Assembly (NCBI GenBank): GCA_020831775.1 | Contig: JAFIFZ010000012.1 | Span: 1-64,000, forward strand | Length of the DNA stretch: 64,000 nucleotides | Direction of reading: 5' to 3' | Source of the DNA: Phycisphaerales bacterium | Lineage (GTDB): Bacteria > Planctomycetota > Phycisphaerae > Phycisphaerales > UBA1924 | Notes under the pieces: model-generated | What the model was told of the DNA's origin: nothing | The model's database searches: none | What the model saw: the letters and a program-made list of their open reading frames with translations, nothing else | Program-made: the position numbers and the translations under genes | Shown: one piece after another, positions 50,446 through 59,020 of the stretch | Layout: every line of letters starts with the position of its first letter | Position numbering within the stretch: the stretch's first letter is position 1

Positions 50446-52134
50446 ATGCAAAAGGCACCCATCTCCAACGACGCGCCGACCCGCTGGACCTCGCTGGTCG
50501 GGGCCGGGCTGCTCGCACGCGTCTGGTTCCGTTCCAAGAAGCTCTCGAATCTGGACTACTGGCGTCAGAACGCCGCGAAGATCCAGCTCGCCCAGCTCAG
50601 GGGGCTGCTGAAGAAGGCGTCCAAGACCGAGTTCGGGCGCGAGCACGGGTTCGAGAAGATCGCCTCACTGCCCGACGCGGAGATGCTCAAGGCGTACCGC
50701 CAGGCCGTGCCGGTGCGCGATTGGTACGCCTTCAAGGATCAGATCGCCCGGATGCGCGAGGGTGGCGAGCCGGACATCCTCTGGCCCGGGCGGGTGATGG
50801 ACTTCTGCCAGACCAGCGGGACGACCGCGGGCGACAAGTTCATCCCGCTGAGCAAGGAGATGTTCAGGAGCAACTACCTCGCTTCCCTGGACATCTTCGC
50901 CAACACGCATCGCTTCGGCGTCTCGGTACCGCGCCTGCTCTCGGGCAAGAGCCTGTTCCTCGGCGGCTCCAGCGATGTGACCGCCAACGAGCACGGGATC
51001 AAGACCGGCGACCTATCCGGGCTGGTGGTCCCCATGATCCGCTGGCCCCTGACGGCCTGCTATCTGCCGGGGCCGAAGATCGCGCTGATGGACCACTGGC
51101 CGAGCAAGATCGACGCGATGGCCGAGGCCTGCCTCGACGAAGATGTCCGGATGATCTCGGGCATGTGCTCGTGGGCGCTGGTGCTCTTTGAACGCATGGT
51201 CGAGCTCGCGAGGGAACGCGGGCGCGAGGTCTACTGTGTGCGCGACCTGTGGCCCAATCTCGACCTGTTTGTGCACGGGGGCGTGAAGTACACGCCGTTC
51301 ATCCCGCGCGTGAATCAGGCGGTCTTCGGCGACTCGGAGATCGACTTCCCGACGCGGGTGGAGCTCTACCCCGCCAGCGAGGGGTTCATCGCGATCCAGG
51401 ACACGCCCGACGACCCGGGCCTGCGTCTGAACGCCGATCTGGATGTGTTCTACGAGTTCGTGCCGCTCGACGAGATCGACAGCGACAGCCCCACGGCGTA
51501 CACCTGCGACCGTGTGCAGCCGGGCGTGCGCTATGTCGTGGTGATGACGACCTGCGCCGGGCTGTACCGCTACATCATCGGTGATGTGGTCGAGTTCGAC
51601 ACGATCCCGGATCCCGATCCGTCGACCGGGGCCGCCGCGGCTGCGCACGGTGGCCGGGCGGGCCCGCCGCGGCTGCGGATCGTCGGGCGCCACAGGCACT
51701 TCATCAACGCGTTCGGCGAGAACCTGATCGTCGAGCACATCGAGAACGCGGTCGCCGCGGCTCAGCGCGAGACGGGGGCGACGGTGGGAGAGTTCACTGC
51801 GGCGCCGGTCTATCCGCACGAGGGCGGGCGTGCCGGGCTTGAGCTGGCGGTCGAGTTCGAAAAGCCGTCGCCCGAAGCCCTCGACGGCGCGACGCTCGAA
51901 CAGTTCCGCGACGCCTTCGACCGGGCGCTGAAGGCCCAGAATGTCGACTACACCACCAAAAGGACCTCGGGGGTTGGCATGGCCGACCCGACCATCTCAC
52001 CCCTGCCCGTCGGCGCTTTCCACCGCTGGATGGAGTCGAAGGGCAAGCTCGGCGGGCAGCACAAGTGCCCCCGCTGCGCCAACCATCGCGAGATCATCGA
52101 CGATGTGCTGGCCGTCAACAAAGTGACGGCCTGA
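50446..52134 (+). CDS. GH3-family acyl-adenylate synthetase
   Basis: The 562-residue protein matches the GH3 (auxin-responsive promoter) family of acyl-acid amido synthetases, members of the adenylating enzyme superfamily. QTSGTTAGDKFIPLSKEMF is the phosphate-binding loop (about 118-136). ELYPASEGFIAIQD, YVVVMTTCAGLYRYIIGDVVEF and RLRIVGRHRHFINAFGENL are the adenylation motifs, and VDYTTKRTSGVGMADP and HRWMESKGKLGGQHK the C-terminal part. Plant members conjugate amino acids to jasmonate or auxin; bacterial substrates are mostly unknown. Two adjacent Cys (KCPRCANH) near the end could bind zinc. It is coupled to the alpha/beta-hydrolase gene, which might hydrolyse the product. Confidence 0.88.
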   Translation: MQKAPISNDAPTRWTSLVGAGLLARVWFRSKKLSNLDYWRQNAAKIQLAQLRGLLKKASKTEFGREHGFEKIASLPDAEMLKAYRQAVPVRDWYAFKDQIARMREGGEPDILWPGRVMDFCQTSGTTAGDKFIPLSKEMFRSNYLASLDIFANTHRFGVSVPRLLSGKSLFLGGSSDVTANEHGIKTGDLSGLVVPMIRWPLTACYLPGPKIALMDHWPSKIDAMAEACLDEDVRMISGMCSWALVLFERMVELARERGREVYCVRDLWPNLDLFVHGGVKYTPFIPRVNQAVFGDSEIDFPTRVELYPASEGFIAIQDTPDDPGLRLNADLDVFYEFVPLDEIDSDSPTAYTCDRVQPGVRYVVVMTTCAGLYRYIIGDVVEFDTIPDPDPSTGAAAAAHGGRAGPPRLRIVGRHRHFINAFGENLIVEHIENAVAAAQRETGATVGEFTAAPVYPHEGGRAGLELAVEFEKPSPEALDGATLEQFRDAFDRALKAQNVDYTTKRTSGVGMADPTISPLPVGAFHRWMESKGKLGGQHKCPRCANHREIIDDVLAVNKVTA

Positions 52135-52177
52135 TCGGCCGCGCGGCTCCCGCTGCGCTCGGCCGGGAGGAGTTCTG

Positions 52178-52690
52178 ATGCACGACCACGAAGCGGTCCT
52201 TCGCGCGGCCGACGCGCTGCTCGCCCAGGCCGAGGCCTTTGTCCGTTCGCTCGCGCCGGGCGACATCACGCGCCCGAGCCCGGAGCTCGGGGGCGGCACG
52301 ATCGGCCAGCACGCACGCCATGTGATCGATCACTACAACGCCCTGCTTGTCGGCGAGTCGCCCGTCGACTACGACCGACGCGATCGCGACACGCCGGTCG
52401 AGCGCGACGCCGAAGCCGCGGCGAAGGCGATCGCGCAGATGCGGGGCGAGCTTTCGGGCCTGAAACCCGAGACGCTCGGCGAGAGCGTCAGCGTGCGCGT
52501 CATGCTCACAGGCGACGGGCGTGAGGCGGTGCTGGGATCGACCTTCGCTCGCGAGCTGTTCTTCGCGGGCCACCACGCGGTGCACCACTTCGCGATGATG
52601 CGAGCGATCGCCGTGGGGCTCGGACGCGAGGTCGAGCCCTCGTTCGGCAGAGCGCCGAGCACGGTGAACAACGAGCGGGCGGCGGGCTGA
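52178..52690 (+). CDS. DinB-like four-helix-bundle protein
   Basis: The 170-residue protein has the DinB-superfamily histidine pattern: GTIGQHARHVIDHYNALL (about residues 43-60) carries the first His ligands and AGHHAVHHFAMMRAIAV (about 131-147) the HxxxH pair. SPVDYDRRDRD between them is common in this subgroup. The function is unknown, probably metal-dependent. AGGAGTT lies upstream of ATG 52178. It lies 43 bases after the GH3 gene and four before the NRDE-family gene, so it is likely cotranscribed. It is only distantly related to the DinB protein at 5354-5872. Confidence 0.78.
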   Translation: MHDHEAVLRAADALLAQAEAFVRSLAPGDITRPSPELGGGTIGQHARHVIDHYNALLVGESPVDYDRRDRDTPVERDAEAAAKAIAQMRGELSGLKPETLGESVSVRVMLTGDGREAVLGSTFARELFFAGHHAVHHFAMMRAIAVGLGREVEPSFGRAPSTVNNERAAG

Positions 52691-52694
52691 ATCG

Positions 52695-53432
52695 GTGTGC
52701 ACCGTCACGATCATCGCGCTTGAAGGGGGCGGCCTGAGGCTGGTGACCAGCCGCGACGAACGGCGGGGCAGGCCCCCGGCGACCCCGCCCCAATGGCGCG
52801 AACTCTCGGGCGGGCGCTGGGCCGCGTGGCCGACCGACCCCGAAGGCGGCGGCACCTGGCTGGGGGCGGACGACCGGGGCATGGTGCTCACGCTGCTCAA
52901 CGGCAACCCCGAGCCCACGCCCGACCTCTCGGGGCTCAGCCTCCGCTCACGGGGCCTCTTGATCCCCGAGCTTCTGGACCGGGCTGGGGGCGGGCGGCTC
53001 CAAGACGCCTTCGGGCTGCTGGAGGGGCTGGACCTCGATGCGTTCGCGCCGTTCCGCCTCGTCGGGACGGAGCCGGACGGTCGTGGCGGCGTCTCGGTGT
53101 TCGATGCGGTCTGGGACCGCAGGCGGCTGGTCGTTTCGGGGGCTGACACTCCGCCCGCGTGCTTTGTCTCCAGCGGGCTGGGCGACAGCGTGGTCCGGGC
53201 GAGGCTGCCGCTCTTTGAGCGGATGGTCGGCGAAGAACCGACGCCCGAAGCCCAGGATCACTTCCACGCCCATTACTGGCCCGACCGTCTGGACCAGAGC
53301 GTCTGGATGTCCCGGGCGGGGGCGAGGACGGTGAGCGTCAGCGTCGTCGAGGTTCTGCCTGAAGATGATGGAGCCCGGGTCGAGATGGTGTCGATCCCTG
53401 TCGGCGAGCCCCCGGTGCCGTCCGGCCTTTGA
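52695..53432 (+). CDS. NRDE/TANGO2-family protein
   Basis: From GTG 52695 the protein is 245 residues, beginning Met-Cys-Thr-Val. Removal of Met would expose Cys2, as in Ntn-hydrolase-like NRDE proteins. VTSRDERRGRPPATPPQW corresponds to the family NRDE motif (here SRDE). GGTWLGADDRGMVLTLLNGN and SRGLLIPELL follow in the normal order. TANGO2 homologues have been connected with haem or lipid homeostasis, but the biochemical reaction is not settled. Only four bases separate it from the upstream DinB-like gene. Confidence 0.85.
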   Translation: MCTVTIIALEGGGLRLVTSRDERRGRPPATPPQWRELSGGRWAAWPTDPEGGGTWLGADDRGMVLTLLNGNPEPTPDLSGLSLRSRGLLIPELLDRAGGGRLQDAFGLLEGLDLDAFAPFRLVGTEPDGRGGVSVFDAVWDRRRLVVSGADTPPACFVSSGLGDSVVRARLPLFERMVGEEPTPEAQDHFHAHYWPDRLDQSVWMSRAGARTVSVSVVEVLPEDDGARVEMVSIPVGEPPVPSGL

Positions 53433-53568
53433 TGCAGGAGTGTCGGCGTGTGGCCGAGGCCGGGTTCATGGCGCCCCACACCCAGCGCCCCGGCCGCCCA
53501 AGCGGCGTCCGGGCTTTCCCCGGCCCCCGAGCGTCTCTACAGTGTCCGCCCACGCGGAGAAAGCGCCC

Positions 53569-54906
53569 ATGCCCGATTGGTTGACCGCCCAGACATTCGT
53601 CAGCGTGCATGTGTTCTTCATCATGGTGCACGTGATCCTGCTGACGGTGGCCTACCTGATCTATGTCGAGCGCAAGGCGGCGTCGTACATTCAGGACCGC
53701 GTGGGCCCCAACCGCGTCGGTTTCGACTTCGGCCTGCCCTGGCTCAAGCCGCTGCGTGGGATGCTCGGCCTGGGCCAGCCCCTGGCCGACGGGATGAAGT
53801 TCCTCCTGAAGGAGGACTATGCCCCGGACCGTGTTGACAAGAAGCTGTTCACGCTCGCCCCGATGGTGATGATCGTCCCCGCGTTGATCGGCTTTGCGAT
53901 CATCCCGTGGGGGGGCACCATCGTCCTGCCCGACTTGGACCTGCCCCTGATCGGCACGATGGAGGGCGGGCCGATCGTCATCGCGGGCCTGCATGTCAAT
54001 GTCGGCGTGATCTACCTGATCAGCGTCGCGACGCTGAGCGTCTACGGCGTCACCCTCGGCGGGTGGGCCAGCAACAACAAGTATTCGTTCCTCGGCGGCC
54101 TGCGCTGCACGGCCCAGATGATCTCCTACGAGATCCCTCTGGGCCTGTGCATCTTGGCGGCGCTGCTCTTGGTCGGCTCGTTCCTGCCCGAGGAAATCAT
54201 CGGGTACCAGCGCGACCATGGCTGGCTGATCTTCGCCCAGCCGCTGGCGGCGATCATCTTCTTCATCGCGCTGCTCGCGGAGTCGAACCGGATCCCGTTC
54301 GACAACGCTGAGGCGGAGCAGGAGCTCGTGGGCGGGTACCACACCGAGTACTCCTCGATGCGGTTCGCCCTGTTCTTCCTGGCCGAGTACGCCCACATGA
54401 TCACCGGGTGCGCGTTCTTCGCGCTGCTCTTCCTGGGCGGGTACGAGCTCCTGCCCTTCGTCAGTGTCTTCCCGGCTGTCGCGGAGGGCAGCATTCTGGC
54501 GGTGCTGGGGATCGCGGCGCTGAAGTTCGCGGTCTTCTTCGGCAAGGTGCTCCTGCTGGTCTGCTTCATGATCCTCATCCGCTGGTCGATCCCGCGTCTG
54601 CGTTACGACCAGGTGATGATGATGGGCTGGCAGGCGGTGATCCCGATCTCGCTCGTGCTCGTCGTGCTGACCTCGACGATGGTCTACCTCGGCCTGGGCG
54701 GGGTGGTCCCGATGTTCATCGCCAACGCGATCCTCGCCGTCGTCATCGTCGCCCTCGTCCCCGTGTTGCCCCGCACGCGGACGAACCAGCGTCTGCCGCT
54801 CTACGGCTCGCGCTTCTGCCCCGTTACCGGCAGCACCGTCCAGACGGGGCCGACCGACCCGCTCGCCCGCGAGGACCGGCCATTGCAGGGCACCGTGACC
54901 GCCTGA
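53569..54906 (+). CDS. nuoH: NADH-quinone oxidoreductase subunit H (complex I)
   Basis: The 445-residue subunit H links the peripheral arm of complex I to the proton pumps and lines the quinone chamber. YLIYVERKAASYIQDRVGPN and the NRVGFDFGLPWLKPLRGMLG region, LLAESNRIPFDNAEAEQELV and GYHTEYSSMRFALFFLAEY are highly diagnostic. About eight or nine helices are predicted. The 45-residue cytoplasmic tail is longer than usual. The gene stands alone: no other nuo gene is in the window, whereas nuoH normally sits between nuoG and nuoI. GGAG precedes the ATG, and a TACAGT -10-like box lies near 53538. It ends in a strong terminator. Confidence 0.93.
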   Translation: MPDWLTAQTFVSVHVFFIMVHVILLTVAYLIYVERKAASYIQDRVGPNRVGFDFGLPWLKPLRGMLGLGQPLADGMKFLLKEDYAPDRVDKKLFTLAPMVMIVPALIGFAIIPWGGTIVLPDLDLPLIGTMEGGPIVIAGLHVNVGVIYLISVATLSVYGVTLGGWASNNKYSFLGGLRCTAQMISYEIPLGLCILAALLLVGSFLPEEIIGYQRDHGWLIFAQPLAAIIFFIALLAESNRIPFDNAEAEQELVGGYHTEYSSMRFALFFLAEYAHMITGCAFFALLFLGGYELLPFVSVFPAVAEGSILAVLGIAALKFAVFFGKVLLLVCFMILIRWSIPRLRYDQVMMMGWQAVIPISLVLVVLTSTMVYLGLGGVVPMFIANAILAVVIVALVPVLPRTRTNQRLPLYGSRFCPVTGSTVQTGPTDPLAREDRPLQGTVTA

Positions 54907-54934
54907 CGCGGCGGCCTTCATGCATGGCAAACAG

Positions 54935-54970
54935 AACGCCCGGCCGTGAAAAGCCGGGCGTTTTCTTTGT
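54935..54970 (+). terminator. Rho-independent terminator of nuoH
   Basis: AACGCCCGGC and GCCGGGCGTT form a perfect 10-bp stem around an eight-base loop, followed by TTCTTTGTTT. Because the stem is symmetrical it may also help end transcription of the convergent gene at 54996-56003. Confidence 0.85.
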
Positions 54971-54995
54971 TTGTGGTTGTCCGATGCGCCGGTGA

Positions 54996-56003
54996 CTACC
55001 GCAGCGGGTTCAGGTCCGATGCCCTGACCAGCACATAGGCGGTCGGGAGCATCAGCGTCCGGCCGCGGTACTGAAAGAGCCTGCCGCTGACCTCGATGCT
55101 CAGCGCCTCGCCCGACCACGACGCTGCGCTCTCGATGGCGGCGAGGGTCGAGCTGGGCAGTAGCGGGATCGGGCCGGGCTCCGCCCCGGCGAACCCGGTG
55201 TCGGAGGCGAAGGCCCACTGCCCCGAGCCGAGGCGGACCAGGCGTCCCCGCTTGCGGACGATCAGGCGACCGTCGGCCTGGGCGGGCGCTGTTGCGGGCT
55301 GGGCTTCCCGCTGCGCGTCGCGGCGGCTGACGCCCCGCCTGGGTGTGGTCGCGTGCCCGCGTTCGAGCTCGCCGAGGAGTTCGAGCACGCGGGGATCGTC
55401 GGCCGGTCGATCGGGGATCGGGTCGGCGAACGACTCGGGCTCGTCGGGCTCTTCACCGGCCTCTTCGTCGGGCTCGGTCGGGCCCGCGGAGGTTCTGCCT
55501 GCGAGTTCCTCGACCAGCGCAAGTCGCGACATCGTGGGCAACAGGTAGTTGCGCGAGGCGTACGCGTAGACCTCGCCGGTGACCTCGATCGCGACGGGGC
55601 CGTCGACGCCCTCGGCCTCCGACTCGATGCGCTCGGTCTCGGCGCAGGGCAGGAGCACCATCGGCGGCAGCCCGACGCCCTCGGGCCCGGGCTGGAAGGC
55701 GATCACCCACTCGCCCGTGCTCGCCCGCACCAACGCCCCGGAGCGTCGCACGAGGAAGGTCCCCTCGCGGAGCAGCGGGCCCGAGGGCAGGCCATCGGGC
55801 AGGATTGGGTCGCCGGCGCGGGCTCCGGTCGCCGTCGGCGTCGTGGTCGGCGCGATGACCGTTGGCTCGATCACGCCGCCCTCGGGGCGGACGGTCGGCG
55901 GCGAGGAATCGGGCGGCTCGGTCTCGTCGGGCTGGGCGAGGGCGAGCCCGCTGAGGAGCACGGTCGTTGCGGCGAGGGTTGCTTTGGCGGGCCAGTGGTC
56001 CAT
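54996..56003 (-). CDS. secreted protein with an internal domain duplication
   Basis: The 335-residue protein has a signal peptide (residues 1-23, ending LALAQ). Two copies of a roughly 90-residue unit follow, separated by an acidic Pro/Glu linker. Unit 1 (about 78-170) contains LVRRSGALVRASTGEWVIAF, PMVLLPCAETERIES, IEVTGEVYAYASRNYLLPT; unit 2 (about 245-332) contains IVRKRGRLVRLGSGQWAFAS, PIPLLPSSTLAAIES, IEVSGRLFQYRGRTLMLPT. The repeated (G/S)(E/Q)W and LLP-to-LMLPT pattern is clear. No known family is recognised. It probably resides in the periplasm and converges on nuoH. Confidence 0.75.
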   Translation of the reverse strand: MDHWPAKATLAATTVLLSGLALAQPDETEPPDSSPPTVRPEGGVIEPTVIAPTTTPTATGARAGDPILPDGLPSGPLLREGTFLVRRSGALVRASTGEWVIAFQPGPEGVGLPPMVLLPCAETERIESEAEGVDGPVAIEVTGEVYAYASRNYLLPTMSRLALVEELAGRTSAGPTEPDEEAGEEPDEPESFADPIPDRPADDPRVLELLGELERGHATTPRRGVSRRDAQREAQPATAPAQADGRLIVRKRGRLVRLGSGQWAFASDTGFAGAEPGPIPLLPSSTLAAIESAASWSGEALSIEVSGRLFQYRGRTLMLPTAYVLVRASDLNPLR

Positions 56004-56116
56004 GAGAGGATCTTTCGGTCCGTGGGGATCGGCTCGGCGATGTTTCTTGCGGGGGGTGCTTCGGCAGTTGACCCTTCGACCGGGTCATCGTAGCGTTGCT
56101 CCCGGAATCGAAGTCC

Positions 56117-56199
56117 GGCCGTGTGCCCGAGTGGTCTAAGGGAGCGGATTGCAAATCCGTTGGGCTTGCCCATCGTGGGTTCGAATCCCACCGCGGCCT
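56117..56199 (+). tRNA. tRNA-Cys (GCA) with a class II long variable arm
   Basis: An 83-nt cloverleaf: acceptor GGCCGTG pairs with CGCGGCC (one G-U), D-stem CCC/GGG with a large loop containing GTGGTCTAA, anticodon stem GCGGA/TCCGT with loop TTGCAAA, so U33 and anticodon GCA (56151-56153), T-stem GTGGG/CCCAC with TTCGAAT. The base at 73 is T, the classical CysRS determinant. Between anticodon and T stems are 14 nt, TGGGCTTGCCCATC, which fold into an extra arm (TGGG/CCCA). The D-arm and extra arm resemble tRNA-Ser, while anticodon and discriminator are those of Cys. CCA is not encoded. Confidence 0.85.
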
Positions 56200-56216
56200 T
56201 TCCATCCGGCTCTGTG

Positions 56217-56243
56217 AGCCGCCCGCTTGTTCCGGGCGGCTTT
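56217..56243 (+). terminator. hairpin after the tRNA gene
   Basis: AGCCGCCCG and CGGGCGGCT form a nine-bp stem with a seven-base loop, followed by TT and then GG. The T-run is short, so termination may be partial, allowing read-through into the MoxR gene 36 bases on. Confidence 0.5.
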
Positions 56244-56278
56244 GGCCGGTGCAGGCGTCGAAAAGACGCGAGGGACTG

Positions 56279-57349
56279 ATGGCCGAGCACCCGCAAGAGC
56301 CCAACGGCACGCCGCAGAGCGTCGATGATGTCAAGCGTGCTGCCGAGCGCTTCCGCGAGGACTTCAAGCGGGTGCGCGACCAGATCGGCCTGGCGGTTGT
56401 CGGCCAGCGCGAGATCGTCGAGGGCGTGCTGATCTGCCTGTTCACCGGTGGCCACGCGCTCCTGGAAGGCGTGCCGGGCATCGGCAAGACGCTGTTGATC
56501 CGCACCCTCAGCGAGGCGCTGGACCTGAAGTTTGGGCGCGTGCAGTTCACGCCCGCCCTGATGCCCGCGGACATCACCGGGACGACGGTTGTGCACGAGG
56601 TCGAGGGCGAGGGCGGCCGGGTTCGGCGCGAGTTCCGGTTCCAGGCGGGGCCGATCTTCGCCCAGATCGTGCTGGCCGACGAGATCAACCGGGCCACGCC
56701 CAAGACCCAGGCCGCGATGCTCGAAGCGATGCAGGAGCGGTCGGTGACGGTCGCGGGCGAGACGCACCGCCTGCCGGCGCCGTTCTTTGTCATGGCGACG
56801 CAGAACCCGCTGGAGCAGGAGGGCACCTACCCGCTGCCCGAAGCCCAACTCGATCGCTTCTTCTTCAAGCTGACGGTCGGGTACTCCAACCGCGCCGATC
56901 TGTCGGAAGTGCTCAACCGCACGACGGCCAATGTCGTGGCGGCGGTCAAGCCCGTGCTGGACGGGGCGAAGATCCTCGAGCACCAGAAGCTCGTGCGGCG
57001 CGTCGCGATCGCGCCGCATGTGCAGGACTACGCCGTCCGTGTCGTGCTGGCGACGCACCCCAAGGGCGAGTTCGGCGCGGGCGAGTTCGCCACGCCGATG
57101 GTCAACCGGTACTTGCGTGTCGGGGCGTCGCCCCGCGCGGCTCAGGCGCTGGTCCTGGGGGCCAAGTGCCGCGCGCTCTTGGCGGGGCGCGCGTCGGTGA
57201 GCACCGACGACATCCGTTGGGTCGCGCTGCCCGCGCTGCGTCACCGGATCATCATGAACTTCGAGGGCGAGGCCGAGGGCGTGACGCACGACGCGGTCGT
57301 GAAGAACATCATCGACACGCTCCCGGTCGAAGCGCCCCTGCCCGCGTGA
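56279..57349 (+). CDS. MoxR-family AAA+ ATPase
   Basis: This 356-residue AAA+ chaperone typically helps insert metals or activates vWA partner proteins. ALLEGVPGIGKTLLIRTL is Walker A (about 60-77), FGRVQFTPALMPADITGT the MoxR motif, IVLADEINRATPKTQAAML Walker B, and FFVMATQNPLEQEGTYPLPEAQLDRF sensor 1 and the following helix. AGGGACTG precedes the ATG. It overlaps or abuts the secreted protein gene. The BatA-type vWA protein that MoxR would be expected to serve is encoded nearby but on the opposite strand (59021-61006). Confidence 0.93.
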   Translation: MAEHPQEPNGTPQSVDDVKRAAERFREDFKRVRDQIGLAVVGQREIVEGVLICLFTGGHALLEGVPGIGKTLLIRTLSEALDLKFGRVQFTPALMPADITGTTVVHEVEGEGGRVRREFRFQAGPIFAQIVLADEINRATPKTQAAMLEAMQERSVTVAGETHRLPAPFFVMATQNPLEQEGTYPLPEAQLDRFFFKLTVGYSNRADLSEVLNRTTANVVAAVKPVLDGAKILEHQKLVRRVAIAPHVQDYAVRVVLATHPKGEFGAGEFATPMVNRYLRVGASPRAAQALVLGAKCRALLAGRASVSTDDIRWVALPALRHRIIMNFEGEAEGVTHDAVVKNIIDTLPVEAPLPA

Positions 57350-57399
57350 ACCGGCGCGGGCCGGCGGGAGGGCTCCCGCTCGTGACGCCGATCCGATCA

Positions 57400-59007
57400 A
57401 TGCCCAAGGCTTTCCTGCTGGCGCTCTGGCTGCTGTGCGCCGCGGCGTTGCCTCATGCCGGGGCCCAAGTCCGCGTCCCTGCGCCCTGGAGCGTCGGTGT
57501 GCCGGGCGAGCCGGTGGTGATCCCTCTGGTCTTCGAGGGCCGGGCGAACCCGCGTGACGCGCTGATCGCCAGACTGGCCGACGGTCGCCCGCTCACGGCC
57601 GATGTGTACCGTCTGAGCGTCGGCGCCGGAAACGACGGAGAAAACACAACAACATCGGGCCCGCTGGACGCATGGATCGGCCCGCTTCAGATCTACGAAG
57701 CGGTGCACAACGACCGGGTCGCCACGCCCGCGCCGCCCGGCGTGTGGGTGGCGCTCATCCGCACGCCCCCGGACGCCTCGGGCGCGATCGTGCTGAACTT
57801 CACCGAGCGTCACGAGGTGCGTTGGGCCGAAGGCGGGCTGGACGCCGAGTCGCTGCCGACGCCGAGGCTCGACGAGCCCGGGGTGTTCGTCCGCGGCGCG
57901 ATCGAGCGCCTGGAACGCGACCCCGAGGAGCTTTGGCGGGCGATGCTGCTGCGGCGTCGGCTCGGCGAGGAGATGCCGCAGCAGCCGGATGCGGAAGATC
58001 CCAGGCCCGAGCGCCTGCGCGTCGCGTTCGGGGCCAGGCGGAGCGTGCCCGAGGCGATCGCCAACCAGAGCGTCGGGGCGTGGATGTGGGGGCTGAACCG
58101 GATCGCGCTGATCGATCCAGCGCTCGCTTCGGAGTTGATCGTCGAGCTGACGCGCGTCGCAACGATCGGGGGCGAGCGCGTGCCGGCGTGGGAGTCGAGG
58201 TCCGACCGCCTCGACGATCTGCTGGACATGCTCACCGACCCGAGGCCTTCAGAAGCGAGCAGGCGAGCGATGGTGCGCGACTGGATCGACCGTTCCCCGC
58301 GTGCCGCGACCTTCGTCGAGCGCGACGCGGCCGATGGCGAGGCGGTGATCGTTGCGACGAATCTCTCATCGCGAGCGGTCCTTGTGGCGCTCGAGCGGTT
58401 CGGGACTGCGCCAGAGCCGATGGGGACGGTTCCGCCGGGCTCTTCTGTGCGCGTGCCTGTCGGCCGGGGGGGCGAGCGGCCCGACGAGCGTGTGCGTGTG
58501 CGGATCGGGAGCGAACTGATCGAGCGGGACCTGATCGTCAGGAGCGTCCGCGCCTCGGCGCCTGGCCTCGTGCTCGGCGCAACGCGGTCGGACTGGTCGA
58601 TGGTCCACTGGCTGACCGGAGAAGAACGCGGGGGCGGCCCCCTCGTCGCGGCCCTGCTCTATCCGGGCGATGGGAGTCGATGGAGGGTCTTCATCGAGTC
58701 GGCCGATCCGGAAGTGTCCGTCCGGCTCTGGCTGGGGGCCGAGGCATGGGTCGAGGTGCGCCCGAGCGGGACAACCACCTCCGAGGGCGTCAGCGCCCGC
58801 GTCGAGGCGTTCAGCACGGACAAATCGGGCTGGGCGTTCACGCTCGGCCTTGATGATCTTGCCGGCGAAGTGTCCGTCGCGATCGAGGCGCTCTCGCCCA
58901 CGGGCGAGCGGGCGGCGTGGCCGAGACGCATGCTTCCGTGGCAGCGGACACCGGCCCGGCTCGGGGTCGATCTGACCGACTGGCACGGCGTGCGCACCGA
59001 GCCCTGA
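57400..59007 (+). CDS. large secreted protein of unknown function in the MoxR operon
   Basis: The 535-residue protein from ATG 57400 has a clean signal peptide (MPKAFLLALWLLCAAALPHAGA); a GTG at 57346 overlapping the MoxR stop would put 18 residues before it. The body has a beta-rich start (APWSVGVPGEPVVIPLVFEG), a helical middle (about 175-300: ERLERDPEELWRAMLLRRRL, NRIALIDPALASELIVELTR) and more beta sequence after 315. No catalytic motif or membrane helix is apparent, and I cannot place it in a family. Its position after moxR and converging on a BatA-like protein suggests that it is an extracytoplasmic partner of that system. Confidence 0.75.
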   Translation: MPKAFLLALWLLCAAALPHAGAQVRVPAPWSVGVPGEPVVIPLVFEGRANPRDALIARLADGRPLTADVYRLSVGAGNDGENTTTSGPLDAWIGPLQIYEAVHNDRVATPAPPGVWVALIRTPPDASGAIVLNFTERHEVRWAEGGLDAESLPTPRLDEPGVFVRGAIERLERDPEELWRAMLLRRRLGEEMPQQPDAEDPRPERLRVAFGARRSVPEAIANQSVGAWMWGLNRIALIDPALASELIVELTRVATIGGERVPAWESRSDRLDDLLDMLTDPRPSEASRRAMVRDWIDRSPRAATFVERDAADGEAVIVATNLSSRAVLVALERFGTAPEPMGTVPPGSSVRVPVGRGGERPDERVRVRIGSELIERDLIVRSVRASAPGLVLGATRSDWSMVHWLTGEERGGGPLVAALLYPGDGSRWRVFIESADPEVSVRLWLGAEAWVEVRPSGTTTSEGVSARVEAFSTDKSGWAFTLGLDDLAGEVSVAIEALSPTGERAAWPRRMLPWQRTPARLGVDLTDWHGVRTEP

Positions 59008-59020
59008 GCCAGCAGCGGCC

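Noticed and set aside
56117-56199. tRNA-Ser or tRNA-Leu call from the long extra arm
   Set aside because: U33 fixes the anticodon as GCA, which reads UGC/UGU, and the base at 73 is U as in tRNA-Cys. Shifting the stem to make a Leu CAA anticodon would remove U33.
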